A stretch of 64,000 nucleotides of DNA from Apoda limacodes (Eukaryota > Arthropoda > Insecta > Lepidoptera > Limacodidae). A program made the position numbers and the translations under genes. Positions 24,901 through 31,680 of the stretch are shown in pieces. The notes beneath the pieces were generated by a model. That model saw nothing but the letters and a program-made list of their open reading frames with translations, was not told the DNA's origin and made no database searches. Every line of letters starts with the position of its first letter. Position 1 is the first letter of the stretch. Location: the NCBI GenBank assembly GCA_946406115.1, contig OX291551.1:6634001-6698000 (forward strand), given 5' to 3'.

Positions 24901-27900
24901 GTCGGATTATAAAACAACTAAGTAACTGAATTTAAGCAATATCGAGTCGATTCTTTCTTTTTGGACTTCAGACAGGCTTAGTGAGTCCAGTATTGTCTAG
25001 TACACTCCTTCAAGCTCAACAACCTTCTCATATCTTAAAATGGGTACGTTATATGTCGCCATTTATTATTCTTTTAATAAAAAGACACTTGGAATCTGAC
25101 GAGGAAATGTTTCGTAATTTTTTATTTACTTATATCAAATAGAATAGGTTTCTGAGCAACCAAATTGATCAATTGCTCATCCTATCAAAGAGAAAAGTGC
25201 TTTCCAGACATCTTGTCTCTGCGCGGCTCGCGACAATACAAGAGACAAGACGTGTCGAGAAACAGCCGCGCGCGGCTAACGACGGACGCTACAGCCGTCG
25301 GCCGCGCGCGACAGTCACACGGGGCTCGAAAGCGGCGTCATACATTTGCCGAGTATGGCCCCGCGCGTCTTACGCTTCAGCCGCGAGGCTTGAAAGTCTA
25401 CCTTTGGATGACATTCGAAATCCATTCCGCGCTCGCACCAAATTCGTAGTAGAATTTTAGTTCACACTCGTAAGGAATTCGAGCGTTTTCAAGTATAGAG
25501 TTTGGCATAAAGAAAGATAACCTATATAGGACTCACAAGCACATAGCTGAGCAGAACAACAACACTCACACATTGCTGTTCACTGTTTATTATTGATGCA
25601 TTATTTAGTAAAAAATAATATAGAGTAAGCGTGTCTTTTTCGCAGTAAAAATTTAGTGTTAAATAGCAAACAACCTAACTCAGAAAGGGATAGTAAAAAA
25701 ATTCAGCTCTCTTTTTTAACCTATTTTGTACTATTTTACTTCAATAAGCTTGCCGTCTTCCGCGAATTTTTTTTTTTATTCGTCTTCTTTATATGTTTTT
25801 TTTTCTTTATGTATCTTCTTTCTCTGTGAAACATGTAACACGAACAACTAAATTAATTAATATATGGTAGGTACCTATAAACATATATGTAAGGATCAAA
25901 TTTTATTTTTATTATCATTTTATAAATAACAACACAACAAACAAAAGAAACAATCGAACGAGCACCACAGATTATCCTTAGTTATTTTTCAGGTGAGTTT
26001 TTGAACACAAGCATGCTCGGCATGGTCGTAAAACCATCGTTAGGCGGCCTCGGCACGTACTAATGGCCCCAGATCTCGCTATCCGGATAGCGAGATTAGT
26101 CTCAACGACCTCCCCTAATAGGGCTTCCCTCCAAACACGAGGCCGACGTTCCCGGGTTCGTCGGCGCCTGCAAGGAGACACGAGGTATCAAAGAGTGCTG
26201 GGGCGCTTCTCGCCACCACTCAATCGCAACCGAACCTGCGTAACGGGGAACTCCCATCCTGGCGGTGACTCACCTTCGAGTAAGAGACTCACGCCAGTCG
26301 AAGGGACGCCCCCGAGAGCGACAACCTAAGCCGAGACTCCCCCGCGGGGAGCCCTTGAGCGTTGGGCGCTTTACGGGCTGAGGCTCCTTCAGAGGCGAAA
26401 AACTTTGCGTTCAGCTTTTTTTGAATGCGTTTAGTTAATCTGCGTAAATATTTCGTTTTCTTTAGCTAAACCAACATCGCCAAAAGTTGCCTAAAAGTTG
26501 CCATTTAAGCTTGGGTTAAAAGTTGACAAAATGGCAACCAAAGTTGCCAAACGGCAACGCTGCTCTACTGTAAGTGCATTGATAAAAAAGATGGTTAGTA
26601 AAAAACTAAGGGGTTTTAATGGTAGACACTTTTAATTTTTTCAGAAATAAGGCATTATTACAGAAGCTAATTGATGCTTTATGTAACTTGCATTCAATAT
26701 TTTTTATTAATTACCGATATTATATGTTGTTGCTTCAAGTCACTCACTAACAGACTCTTTGAATAAACACTATTGTTTCAGCTACAGGCATTATGTAGAG
26801 TTCTTTATTTTATTAAAAATTGGTAAACCAAAATAAAGTAATGTGTTCCCAAAGTGTACCTATGTGGTGATGGACCATCCAGCTTTCGTTAACCAATCCT
26901 AAATACTACCACAAATATAAGACTTTATATATATATAGTATATGTTTATAGTAAAACTAGCTTTTGTCCGCGACTTCATCCGCAAAACAGTATGGCGCGT
27001 CTATAACTTTGGATCTACTAAATGGATTTTGATAAAGCTTACCTTATCAGAAGCGCCTTGGAGTCTACTTTTTATAAGCAAATACCACATTCAAATAGGT
27101 TAAGCCGTGATGTCTGGACATATGAACAAACAAACAAAACATCTAAAAAGCAGCTTAAATTATTTCTAACTTCTTCGGTCAAACAAATCTATTTACAGTT
27201 ATTTTTAAATAACGACGTTTTATTTTAATGATCTAAATTTTCTGGCCGTTTTTGGTCATAAATAGGAATCCTTTTGTCTATATTCTACTTCTATATGCTA
27301 TATTCTACTTCTATATGCTATATTCTACTTCTATATGCTATGTTCTCGTCTTTCATAACAGTTGGATCAACGCTGTAACCATAAAAAGGCAGACTGAAAG
27401 AGTCATAATGCAGAATGGCTCTAGTATTGGATTAACTTGATTAAACAATTAGAAGCCATATTACGGACCTGTGCCTAGTTGTATGCTTTGTTCTAAGTAG
27501 TCTTTGTCACTGGTGAGCCTCTTGATAAGCGTAAAGGCGTTGATCGGGTTACCGAGGTAGTTCGGAATGTCCTCCATCGCTTTACTATGCTCTGTTTTGT
27601 AGTGATCCAGTTGCCTGAAAAAATTAAATGTATTAACTGTTTACAAATCAAAAATAGACTTAATCGAGAAATTGATAAATAATAAAAAAGTCTAACAAAT
27701 TAGTCATGTAATAGTTTAACAGTTTCAGACTCGTAAGAATACTGATGTATTAATTAGTCAAAATCAATACAACCCTGTGTATTCTTCTCAATTCGAAAAT
27801 CATACTTTATTGTCATTATCTTATATTTTCAGAACAAACTAGTTGAATCTTCTTGCATCTTACAACTTGACGTATGTAGGTTTTTTAAATATACAATCGG

Positions 27901-28919
27901 GCAAGGAGGTAGCCGTCCTAATTGTCTCTTTCTGTCTGTGTGACTTTAAACTTCGGAATATAACCAAATTATGGACCAGATCTGAGACAATATCGTAAGC
28001 TATCACTAGCAGAAAAAAAATTGTTGGTCTTTAAGTATATGAAGTCAGTATTGGTTTACCTGCTTCTCCTTGGTCTTACGTAAGTGATTGATATACATAC
28101 TTACCAAAAATCAATGGTAACGTTTACAAAAAGAAAGGTGCAACACTAAATATGAATATGATTTATGTCTTGTCCATATTTATTCTAAAATCTACCTGTT
28201 CGTTTAAATCTTCCAGCCTCTATATCATTACTGTGTTGTCGTCCGCAGATCAATTGTGCATGACATGCCTATTATATAAAGAGGCACGAAGATTTGAATG
28301 AAATGATATAGTTTTAGTATACTAACTTTATGACTTTGGCCAAGTACTAATAATAACGAGTGTTATTGAAATCAACATATATTTCTTGAACGGCAACTTG
28401 AATTTCAGGGACTAATTGCCTGTCCCAGGTGTTTTATGTTACCGCTTATTACTTTAAGGCTGGTAATTTACAACGTGTGAAAGATATATAAAGCCACTTT
28501 ACTATATACTGCATCAGAAGTGGTTGGTGTAAAGAGGTTGTTTACCACTTTCTACTATCCAGCCACTGGGAATAAAATCCGTGAAGATTGATTTGCATAT
28601 ATCTCTTAAACCACAATTGAATGCACTACTCTTGCCTCTGTCTTTGCTTCCGTGATATTACTGACTACCACGTACAATTATTACTTATGTAATAGCCAGC
28701 TAATCAATACATTCCTATTTTCGAAACTTACTTTTTCAGAGTAACTAGCCTTTTCTCCTCGTTGCTGATATAATTGTCCAAGTCGTCTAAGACCCTCTTG
28801 TAGGTTTCCAACAAAGGTTCCATATCTGTAATTGCCGTAAACATATCCGCTGTCACCCACGACAAAAGGTGAAATATTGCCACAAATAATGATACTCGCA
28901 GAGTAATTTTTGGTGCCAT
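6776..28919 (-). CDS. P4HA: Prolyl 4-hydroxylase subunit alpha, split gene of 11 coding exons
   Basis: Encodes the catalytic alpha subunit of prolyl 4-hydroxylase. This ER-lumen 2-oxoglutarate/Fe(II)/ascorbate dioxygenase forms 4-hydroxyproline in collagen-type chains and normally pairs with protein disulfide isomerase. Exons (minus strand): 28919-28732, 27614-27469, 23517-23361, 17913-17732, 16212-16073, 15503-15382, 12337-12184, 10390-10166, 8504-8445, 7618-7453, 6903-6776. They sum to 1668 nt with every phase matching, giving 555 residues, close to the family's usual 530-550. A signal peptide covers about residues 1-25, the P4Ha_N domain about 26-165 and the TPR-like peptide-binding part about 200-270. 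The dioxygenase domain has His433-x-Asp435, His502 and Lys512. The His-to-His and His-to-Lys spacings (69 and 10) match human P4HA1 (71 and 10). No stop or shift breaks it. The tail beyond KRPC is longer than usual. Exon borders are by eye, not from transcripts. Confidence 0.9.
7453..7618 (-). CDS. P4HA: P4HA exon 10: distal His and 2-oxoglutarate Lys
   Basis: The exon reads MSDVPQGGATVFPDLGVSV, ALFWMNLHPSGEGDLATRHA and ACPVLRGSKW. His502 in ATRHAACPV is the third iron ligand and Lys512 in GSKW binds the 2-oxoglutarate C5 carboxylate. The donor GTAACT leaves one G that exon 11 completes to Val. Confidence 0.92.
7806..8123. mobile_element. Fold-back MITE with about 120-bp inverted arms, TTAA flanks
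   Basis: The arms 7807-7926 and 7999-8123 are near-perfect inverted copies, from TGACGTCCACTAGCGCCGCC on the left to GGCGCTAGTGGACGTCA on the right. TTAA occurs at both outer ends, the duplication expected of piggyBac-type transposition. It has no coding capacity and lies in P4HA intron 9. Partial copies of the terminal sequence occur near 4451-4488 and 62765-62808, both also ending at TTAA. Confidence 0.75.
8445..8504 (-). CDS. P4HA: P4HA exon 9: 60-nt microexon-like exon
   Basis: A very short exon between a clear acceptor (GCATTTCAG) and a perfect donor (GTAAGT). It encodes MDEKCFNASDDK then RIATVLFY. RIATVLFY is the conserved strand that must precede MSDV, and the phase is 0 on both sides. 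It is too short for simple gene-finding by length and supplies the piece missing between exons 8 and 10. Confidence 0.9.
8505..10165. other. P4HA intron 8 content outside the LINE
   Basis: Flanking the jockey fragment are AT-rich stretches (8505-8829, 9661-10165). They contain a short TATATA run near 8650 and no coding sequence that I can recognise. Confidence 0.5.
8830..9660 (-). pseudogene. Jockey-type LINE, 3' end (RT C-terminus and 3' UTR)
   Basis: 5'-truncated non-LTR retrotransposon in P4HA intron 8. On the minus strand one reads TAKKTPFTVVPQF, KSIGILGVDISSDVQFRDH, KKLGVLNRA and later RNFLP and WNELP, the C-terminal region of jockey-type ORF2. Several stops and shifts interrupt it. The 3' UTR ends with a GCCACCTTAGTGG-type sequence, also present in the copy near 63.0 kb. 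It is inactive. Confidence 0.75.
10166..10390 (-). CDS. P4HA: P4HA exon 8: catalytic core with His-x-Asp
   Basis: The exon begins FKRATVHDSDTGNGTAT and includes SKSAWL, VARVSQRVADMTGLS, LQVLNYGIGGHYEPHVDF. His433 and Asp435 (in EPHVDF) are the first two iron ligands, and the Tyr-containing YGIGGHYEPH block is highly conserved. The donor is GTAAAA after Arg438. There is no truncation. Confidence 0.92.
10418..10990 (+). repeat. Dispersed repeat with internal duplication (P4HA intron 7)
   Basis: Two related blocks, about 10,485-10,590 and 10,765-10,885, share GTCTGTC..., ACTCAAGAACGC/CTCAGAAACACG, GTATCAAsTTrAAATTAAT and CTTCTAAGTCAATGCAA. They belong to a family that I recognise as common in Lepidoptera. 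Nothing coding is evident, and the rest of intron 7 (10,991-11,999) shows no feature. Confidence 0.5.
12000..12121 (-). repeat. Fragment of the GGTTCCGTACCC dispersed repeat
   Basis: On the minus strand the order is AGGGTTCCGTACC, a degenerate CCCAAAGGGTAAAAAACGG, GTCCGTCTGTCACCAGGCTG and CATGAACCGAGATAG. These are the same blocks as the copies at 21113-21535 and 59416-59850. It is truncated and ends about 60 bases from P4HA exon 7. Confidence 0.65.
12184..12337 (-). CDS. P4HA: P4HA exon 7: start of catalytic half
   Basis: One base completes the Arg codon. The exon then reads LKCWYATKNHPFLRLVPLK, DPDVFVFHQVMSD and IEQIKEIAKPK, matching the LxCRY...PFLxxxPxKxE...PxIxxxHxxxxDxEIxxIKxxAxP block. 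The donor is GTAAGC. Position +1 of the next exon gives FKRATV, so AKPK-FKRATV is restored across the intron. Confidence 0.9.
12338..14282. other. P4HA intron 6, no gene seen
   Basis: AT-rich. At 12600-12640 is a short tRNA-like head (TGGCTCAGTTGGTAA) that may be the 5' end of a SINE. Near 13687-13701 there is a short AGCT run. I see no coding exon. Confidence 0.45.
14283..14519 (+). mobile_element. Non-autonomous Helitron-like element, copy 1
   Basis: Begins within TATATATATAAAAAATACGT, carries GTGTCACGTTGTTTGTCCGC and ends GCCGGGACCGCTAGT, with CTAG at the 3' end as Helitrons have. A GC-rich block (CGGGTTACAGAAGGACGG) precedes the end. It has no ORF and is joined directly to copy 2. Confidence 0.6.
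14520..15344 (+). mobile_element. Non-autonomous Helitron-like element, copy 2 in tandem
   Basis: Starts immediately after the CTAGT of copy 1 with the same TATATATATAAAAATTATGT/GTCACGTTGTTTGTCCGC sequence and ends with the same CCGGGACCGCTAGT at 15330-15344. The inner part contains a repeated GTTAGCTCCAAACGATTCT block (about 14702 and 14805). Such head-to-tail pairs are known for Helitrons. It lies in P4HA intron 6. Confidence 0.6.
15382..15503 (-). CDS. P4HA: P4HA exon 6: linker with LCRGE motif
   Basis: The acceptor CTTTTTCAAG ends at 15504, in the phase required by exon 5. The exon reads DTGTTNQEMPKKVNQ, then YSYKPLCRGE, the conserved Y-x-x-LCRGE motif just before the dioxygenase half. 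The donor GTAACA begins at 15381; the alternative GTATCT a few bases earlier would break the phase. The exon start is the least certain border in the gene, because other AGs exist upstream in different phases. Confidence 0.75.
16073..16212 (-). CDS. P4HA: P4HA exon 5: second helical repeat of peptide-binding region
   Basis: The acceptor TTGCTTTAG ends at 16213. The exon reads GDMKSTLEWTKKLLEIEPGH then ARGNVPRYEKKI, the GDxxxALxxTKKLLxxxPxHxRAxGNxxYYE block of P4H alpha chains. It ends with NM before the donor GTATTT. Confidence 0.88.
16213..17731. other. P4HA intron 4; one imperfect palindrome
   Basis: No coding exon. At 16774-16811 is an almost complete palindrome (ACCGAACTACTG ... CAGTAGTTCGGT). 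Related AACCGGACT-TGCAAC pieces lie on both sides (16730-16835), possibly a decayed inverted-repeat element. Confidence 0.5.
17732..17913 (-). CDS. P4HA: P4HA exon 4: peptide-substrate-binding TPR-like region
   Basis: The exon begins after ATGTCTCAG with one base that completes the Ser codon from exon 3. It reads DCFELGRGLYNQKEYGYC then WMKEALQKY and DILEYITYSYYLRG. The DCYELGR...W(M/L)xxAL pattern marks the TPR-type proline-peptide-binding domain. The donor is GTTTGT, leaving G, which exon 5 completes to Gly. Confidence 0.9.
17914..20149. repeat. P4HA intron 3, 3' part: copies of the AACCGACTTC repeat family
   Basis: Contains members of a repeat with ends like TTTAACCGACT(A/T)CAAAAA-GGAGGAGGTTCTCAATTCG and GTGCATCTTTTTGAAGCCGG (18220-18290, 19290-19500, 19720-19797). 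At 19291-19357 and 19431-19497 two copies lie head to head as 67-bp inverted arms. Other copies are at 29020-29180 and 62366-62757. There are no genes. Confidence 0.55.
20150..21063 (+). pseudogene. LINE reverse transcriptase remnant (different from jockey copies)
   Basis: At about 20180-20300 the plus strand reads ITAGVPQGGVLSPRLFSLF and then LYHLYADN, the RT motifs GVPQGxxLSP and YADD (with N in place of the second D). After stops, 20686-21063 is open and reads VKKIRKRTAEATARIVYF, ILLWGHAADIQTIFVLQRA and YNLSYRHPLRDKF, the C-terminal part of a CR1/jockey-like ORF2. The catalytic change and the stops mark it as dead. It sits in P4HA intron 3. Confidence 0.65.
21113..21535 (+). repeat. GGTTCCGTACCC dispersed repeat
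   Basis: From AGGGTTCCGTACCCAAAGG through GTCCGTCCGTCTGCCACCAG, TCTGTTGCCGCTATAAC and CAACAGGTAGACGCTTGAAA to GCGCGAGTCCGACTCGCACT. It has the same order as the copy at 59416-59850. A second partial end lies at 21610-21640. I recognise the family as abundant in Lepidoptera. It appears non-coding. Confidence 0.7.
22105..22390 (+). mobile_element. tRNA-derived SINE, copy 1
   Basis: A tRNA-like head (CTAGTTGGTAGTGTAG, then box B GGTTCGATTCCCGC) is followed by a unique tail: TTGTGTTTGTCTTGAGTCTG, GTCTGGTACCCATAACAC and GTCAGACAGCGCTGTGTGTA. It ends in TTTATTTATT repeats. The tail is shared with 62091-62345. It is not a tRNA gene, because there is no intact cloverleaf. Confidence 0.75.
22873..23103 (+). 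pseudogene. LINE ORF2 C-terminal remnant
   Basis: Reads YNRSFAVLPIKLWNTL then SATSFKNQVKMHFLNL, the terminal YxxSFxVxAxKLWNxLP...FKxxVKxHFL motif of many non-LTR ORF2 proteins. It probably belongs to another LINE than the one at 20.2-21.1 kb. It lies 250 bases downstream (gene sense) of P4HA exon 3. Confidence 0.5.
23361..23517 (-). CDS. P4HA: P4HA exon 3: end of N-terminal domain
   Basis: The acceptor GTTACAG ends at 23518 and the donor GTGAGTG begins at 23360. The exon reads a potential N-glycosylation site (NIT), then YPSREDLEGAVQALARLQ and NTYQLKVNELSAGKLNG. This matches the family pattern PTEEDLTGAAxALLRLQDTY...LNG. It is about 4 kb from exon 2 and 5.4 kb from exon 4. Confidence 0.9.
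23518..25160. repeat. P4HA intron 2, 3' part: 305-bp direct duplication
   Basis: The blocks 24027-24300 and 24332-24612 are diverged direct copies (TTGAAAGAAAA, GCTAACTATTTTTCTCACAG, AAGTGTTACCA, GAGCCTTT), offset about 305-311 bases. An 11-base G run occurs at 23831-23841. No coding sequence is seen. Confidence 0.6.
26073..26096. repeat. Perfect 24-bp palindrome
   Basis: ATCTCGCTATCC is followed directly by its reverse complement with no spacer. It lies within a GC-rich island. It may be a binding site or a terminal hairpin of a mobile element; no function can be assigned. Confidence 0.8.
26202..26395 (+). repeat. GC-rich block shared with 60900-61098
   Basis: Both copies read LNRNRT in plus translation, then LTPVEGT, PRATT and GALERWALYGLRL in the same order. 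Conserved words include CTCACGCC(A/G)GTCGAAGGGACG and GAGCCCTTGAGCGTTGGGCG. The other copy precedes a Helitron helicase remnant. The retained reading suggests a once-coding piece of a mobile element, but no family is recognised. Confidence 0.55.
26401..27468. other. P4HA intron 2, 5' part: dispersed repeat and 20-bp tandem repeat
   Basis: Around 26950-27150 lies a CTAGCTTTTGTCCGCGACTT... type repeat common in Lepidoptera. At 27281-27340 the 20-base unit TATTCTACTTCTATATGCTA occurs exactly three times. No exon other than P4HA exon 2 is visible. Confidence 0.55.
27469..27614 (-). CDS. P4HA: P4HA exon 2: N-terminal P4Ha domain
   Basis: The acceptor TTTTTTCAG ends at 27615. The exon completes the Lys codon and reads QLDHYKTEHSKAM, then IPNYLGNPINAFTLIKRLTSD, the strongly conserved NPxNAFxLIKRLTSDW block of the domain that mediates subunit association. 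The donor GTCCGT is weak but correctly placed, and its phase fits exon 3. Confidence 0.88.
27615..28731. other. P4HA intron 1, nothing recognised
   Basis: AT-rich intron sequence between exons 1 and 2. I see no exon, repeat family or RNA gene in it. Confidence 0.5.
28732..28919 (-). CDS. P4HA: P4HA exon 1: start, signal peptide, start of N-terminal domain
   Basis: The ATG at 28919 opens MAPKITLRVSLFVAIFHLL, a basic n-region and hydrophobic core. A likely cleavage after VTA leaves DMFTAITDMEPLLETYK, typical of the start of P4H alpha chains (DLFTSIADM-like). Donor GTAAGT follows 28732, leaving two bases of a Lys codon. Just upstream of the ATG the sequence GTTTCAG resembles an acceptor, so a non-coding leader exon further upstream is possible. 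Confidence 0.88.
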
Positions 28920-30311
28920 ATCTATAATTGTCTACGCTGAAACAAGATTTTTTCATATTTTTTTTTATCTTACAACCAACTAATATAAAGTTTTCAATTA
29001 AGACAATTTTTAATTAACTTCAGGAAAGGAGGAGGTTCTCAATTCGGATGTTTATATTTTTATGTTTTTGTTTATATTCACTTGCATGAAAACTACTTTA
29101 AACATTTATTTTTACCTTTTTAGTGCATCTTTTTGAAGCCGGTTGTTTTCTTTTGTTAAAAAGTTTTTATTTTTTCCTTTTGAGTGAAGTTACCTACTGA
29201 AGCCTGCCTTAGTAGGTAGTAAGACGTTATCGTTAAATACTTAAACAATTAATATCTGCATGTGTATCCCGTCTCTCTTATCCTACTTAAAAGGACTCTG
29301 TACTGTTTTGTACTAAACTAGCTTCTGCCAGCGGCTTCGCCCGCGCTAAATTTCGTTATCGGCGTAGGTTTTTACGGCAGCTCCTCAATTATAGAAAAAA
29401 AAACAAACTATTAAATATTTCCTCCTTAATGGCATAATTAAATTCGTGTCTGTGAAACAATCGAGATACCCAACCCAATCTGTCAAGCCGTTTAGAAGTT
29501 ATGTGAAAAAGATAAGTACGGAAGGACAATTCTTACTACCCGTTGTCCGTAACCCGTTTTCCCGTAAGAATGATGCATTTGTCCGCGGTAAAAAGTAGCC
29601 TATGTTTATCAGGGATAATGTCGGCTTCTAATGTTAAGACTTTTTCAAATAGGTCCAGTAGTTTCGGAGCCTATTCAATACAAACATACTTACATACAAA
29701 TCTTTCTTCTTTATAATATTAATATAGAAGTATAGATAATAAATAACTCTCAAATACAATCTCAATGACCATCTAGGCTATGTTTCAGTATTTGAAATTT
29801 TATTTTTACATTTTTTTATTGTTTACCGGACGCGGTTGAACACATCCAGTGCTTATACATGGCTAGACAAAGTTTTTACAGATTAAAATTTCTTAGAATT
29901 TAGTCAATTTAAGGTTTGAACATGAACCCGTCTCATACTTGGCCGGTTATTATTATTAGTTGTTGTTATAGTTTAGAGCTCACACTATAATCACTGCAAG
30001 TTTGATTTTTGTATGTATTATTGTTTTAACGAAAGAGCAGAAACACTTATTTGATAGGTAATCCGCCATTATAACACATATTCGTTCAATGTGTCAATTT
30101 CAGGCTTTTATATATTTCGGTCTAAAAAATTGAGCCCTACTTTAATGGCCGGGAGACAGACAGACTGCGTAAGCTTAGCCATAGCTAAAATGGGGCACAG
30201 CTGGTTCGTACTTACTGTATTATATCATCACGTAATTTTTAGTGTCAGTTTTTTTTTTATATTGTAGAGTTATTGAGACACAGTGAATCTAAATTAGCAC
30301 CTATTTGCCAT
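28920..30311. repeat. Upstream of P4HA: dispersed repeats, possible promoter
   Basis: The first tens of bases upstream of the ATG should hold the leader and promoter, but no clear TATA or initiator motif can be fixed. 29020-29180 is an AACCGACTTC-family piece. 29318-29740 is a CTAGCTTCTGCCAGCGGCTTCGC...TATAATATTAATATAG repeat, probably a non-autonomous Helitron or SINE-like element. Confidence 0.5.
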
Positions 30312-31679
30312 TAGGGTTGCCAGATGGCCGGGAAATCCGGGATTGTCCCATAATTACGCGTCTTGTCCCGTGTCCAGGAATTTCACTCTTTTATCCCGGA
30401 TTTCGAATACCTCCACTAGTATCATGTTACGAGTAGGTACGATGGGCTACGTGCGTACCGTCCGCCGTCTGCGCTTCACGTTGTTTATGGGACATGCTAT
30501 CTGAATCTTCTTATATATTGAAAATTAAAGCTGAGGCTGACATAGACTGCGCGTATTCAGAATTTGCAGGTCTGAAAACTGTTTTAAAGTCCTTGCAAAA
30601 GACTTGCTAAATGACAAAATCTGGGCCCACTTCTTAAGAACGAACAATTCTAATGATTTTGTAGATTTAAAGACAATAGTTGGTTTTGTCCTTTTAATTG
30701 CAACAAGCAATTAGTTTTCAGCCTTCTGAATAATTAATGGACTAAAAGGCGAAACAAAATATCCATGGATTTGATCAAGTCTGAACTGCAGACTCGCATC
30801 AATCTTGATGCGTCTTGCACAGAAATAATGTCTGTTCTGCAAAGCCCTGACGGAGAAAGGCTTCAAAATATGGCAAAATCCAGTGACAAATATTTAAAAA
30901 AAAAATGGTCGGTTTATCGTTGCATTTAATTACTGGGCCAAAACAATTGTGGTTTTTTATTCGAGTTTTATCAACAAGGAAAAGGTTTTTAGTTTTTATT
31001 TTAAAAGTGGTTTTTATGTTTAATATTATAAAGCTCTTGGTCTCCTCTTCACACAATCGGAGAGCTGGCTGGCTGGGTCAGCGAATCAGCATTGCCATTC
31101 AGCGCGGTAATGCTGCTAGCCTCCTAGCCTCGATGCCCACTGGTAGTAATTTTGACGAAATTTTTTATTTGTAGTTTTTTAAGTAGGTATTTTAACTAGT
31201 TTCTTAGTATTGTATTTTTCGTAGGATTCGTCTGATTTTAAAATTAAATTTTATGTTATTGTAATCTGGTGTTGATTTACTACCAAAGTTCAATTTACTG
31301 AGCGACTGGTTTTGGCTCATTCGAGCGAGCAAGCGATCTCAATTTTTATGTGCGATGATAAAAGCTATAATGTTGTTTTCATGCCCAATGTGTATTGAGT
31401 AAACAAACATTGATTTTTTACCAAAATTTCATTTAATGAATTAGTAAAAGCAAGATGCAGTGCTCAATTTTTGATTTAAGTTTTGTGTTTTAATATTTTA
31501 AAAATACACTATGTTATATGAGTACTGAAGGTAGATAAGTTAGTTTTTTACCATAGATATAAAACTATTTTTGTAAATATTACAAGCGATTTACAAAAAT
31601 AATTATCTATTTTCCTACCGACCGAATCCGTGACCCCCGAATTGTCCCGGAAATAAAATGCCTGTATCTGGCAACCCTA
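30312..31679 (+). mobile_element. Degenerate hAT-type DNA transposon
   Basis: Terminal inverted repeats TAGGGTTGCCAG at the left and CTGGCAACCCTA at the right are flanked by TTTGCCAT / GTTGCCAT (7 of 8 identical), matching the 8-bp duplication of hAT elements. On the plus strand, fragments resemble the C-terminal end of hAT transposases (SEFAGLKTVLKSL, DLIKSELQTRINLD) with many stops. It is dead. Confidence 0.6.
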
Positions 31680-31680
31680 G

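Larger units (their letters stand above)
25161..26400. other. GC-rich islands in P4HA intron 2
   Basis: Two islands, 25200-25445 and 26000-26400, are far richer in G and C than the neighbourhood, with many CGCGCG runs. The first has overlapping open frames in both strands, caused by composition, with no recognisable domain. The second includes a perfect 24-bp palindrome (26073-26096) and a block (26202-26395) shared with 60900-61098. They are likely pieces of mobile elements. Confidence 0.5.

Noticed and set aside
25165..25460. Two overlapping 94-95-codon open frames
   Set aside because: High GC suppresses stops; no domain, and composition like other mobile GC-rich islands.
25978..26329. Opposed open frames in the second GC-rich island
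   Set aside because: Both strands are open because of composition; the segment is shared with 60.9 kb as a repeat. Kept only as a repeat.
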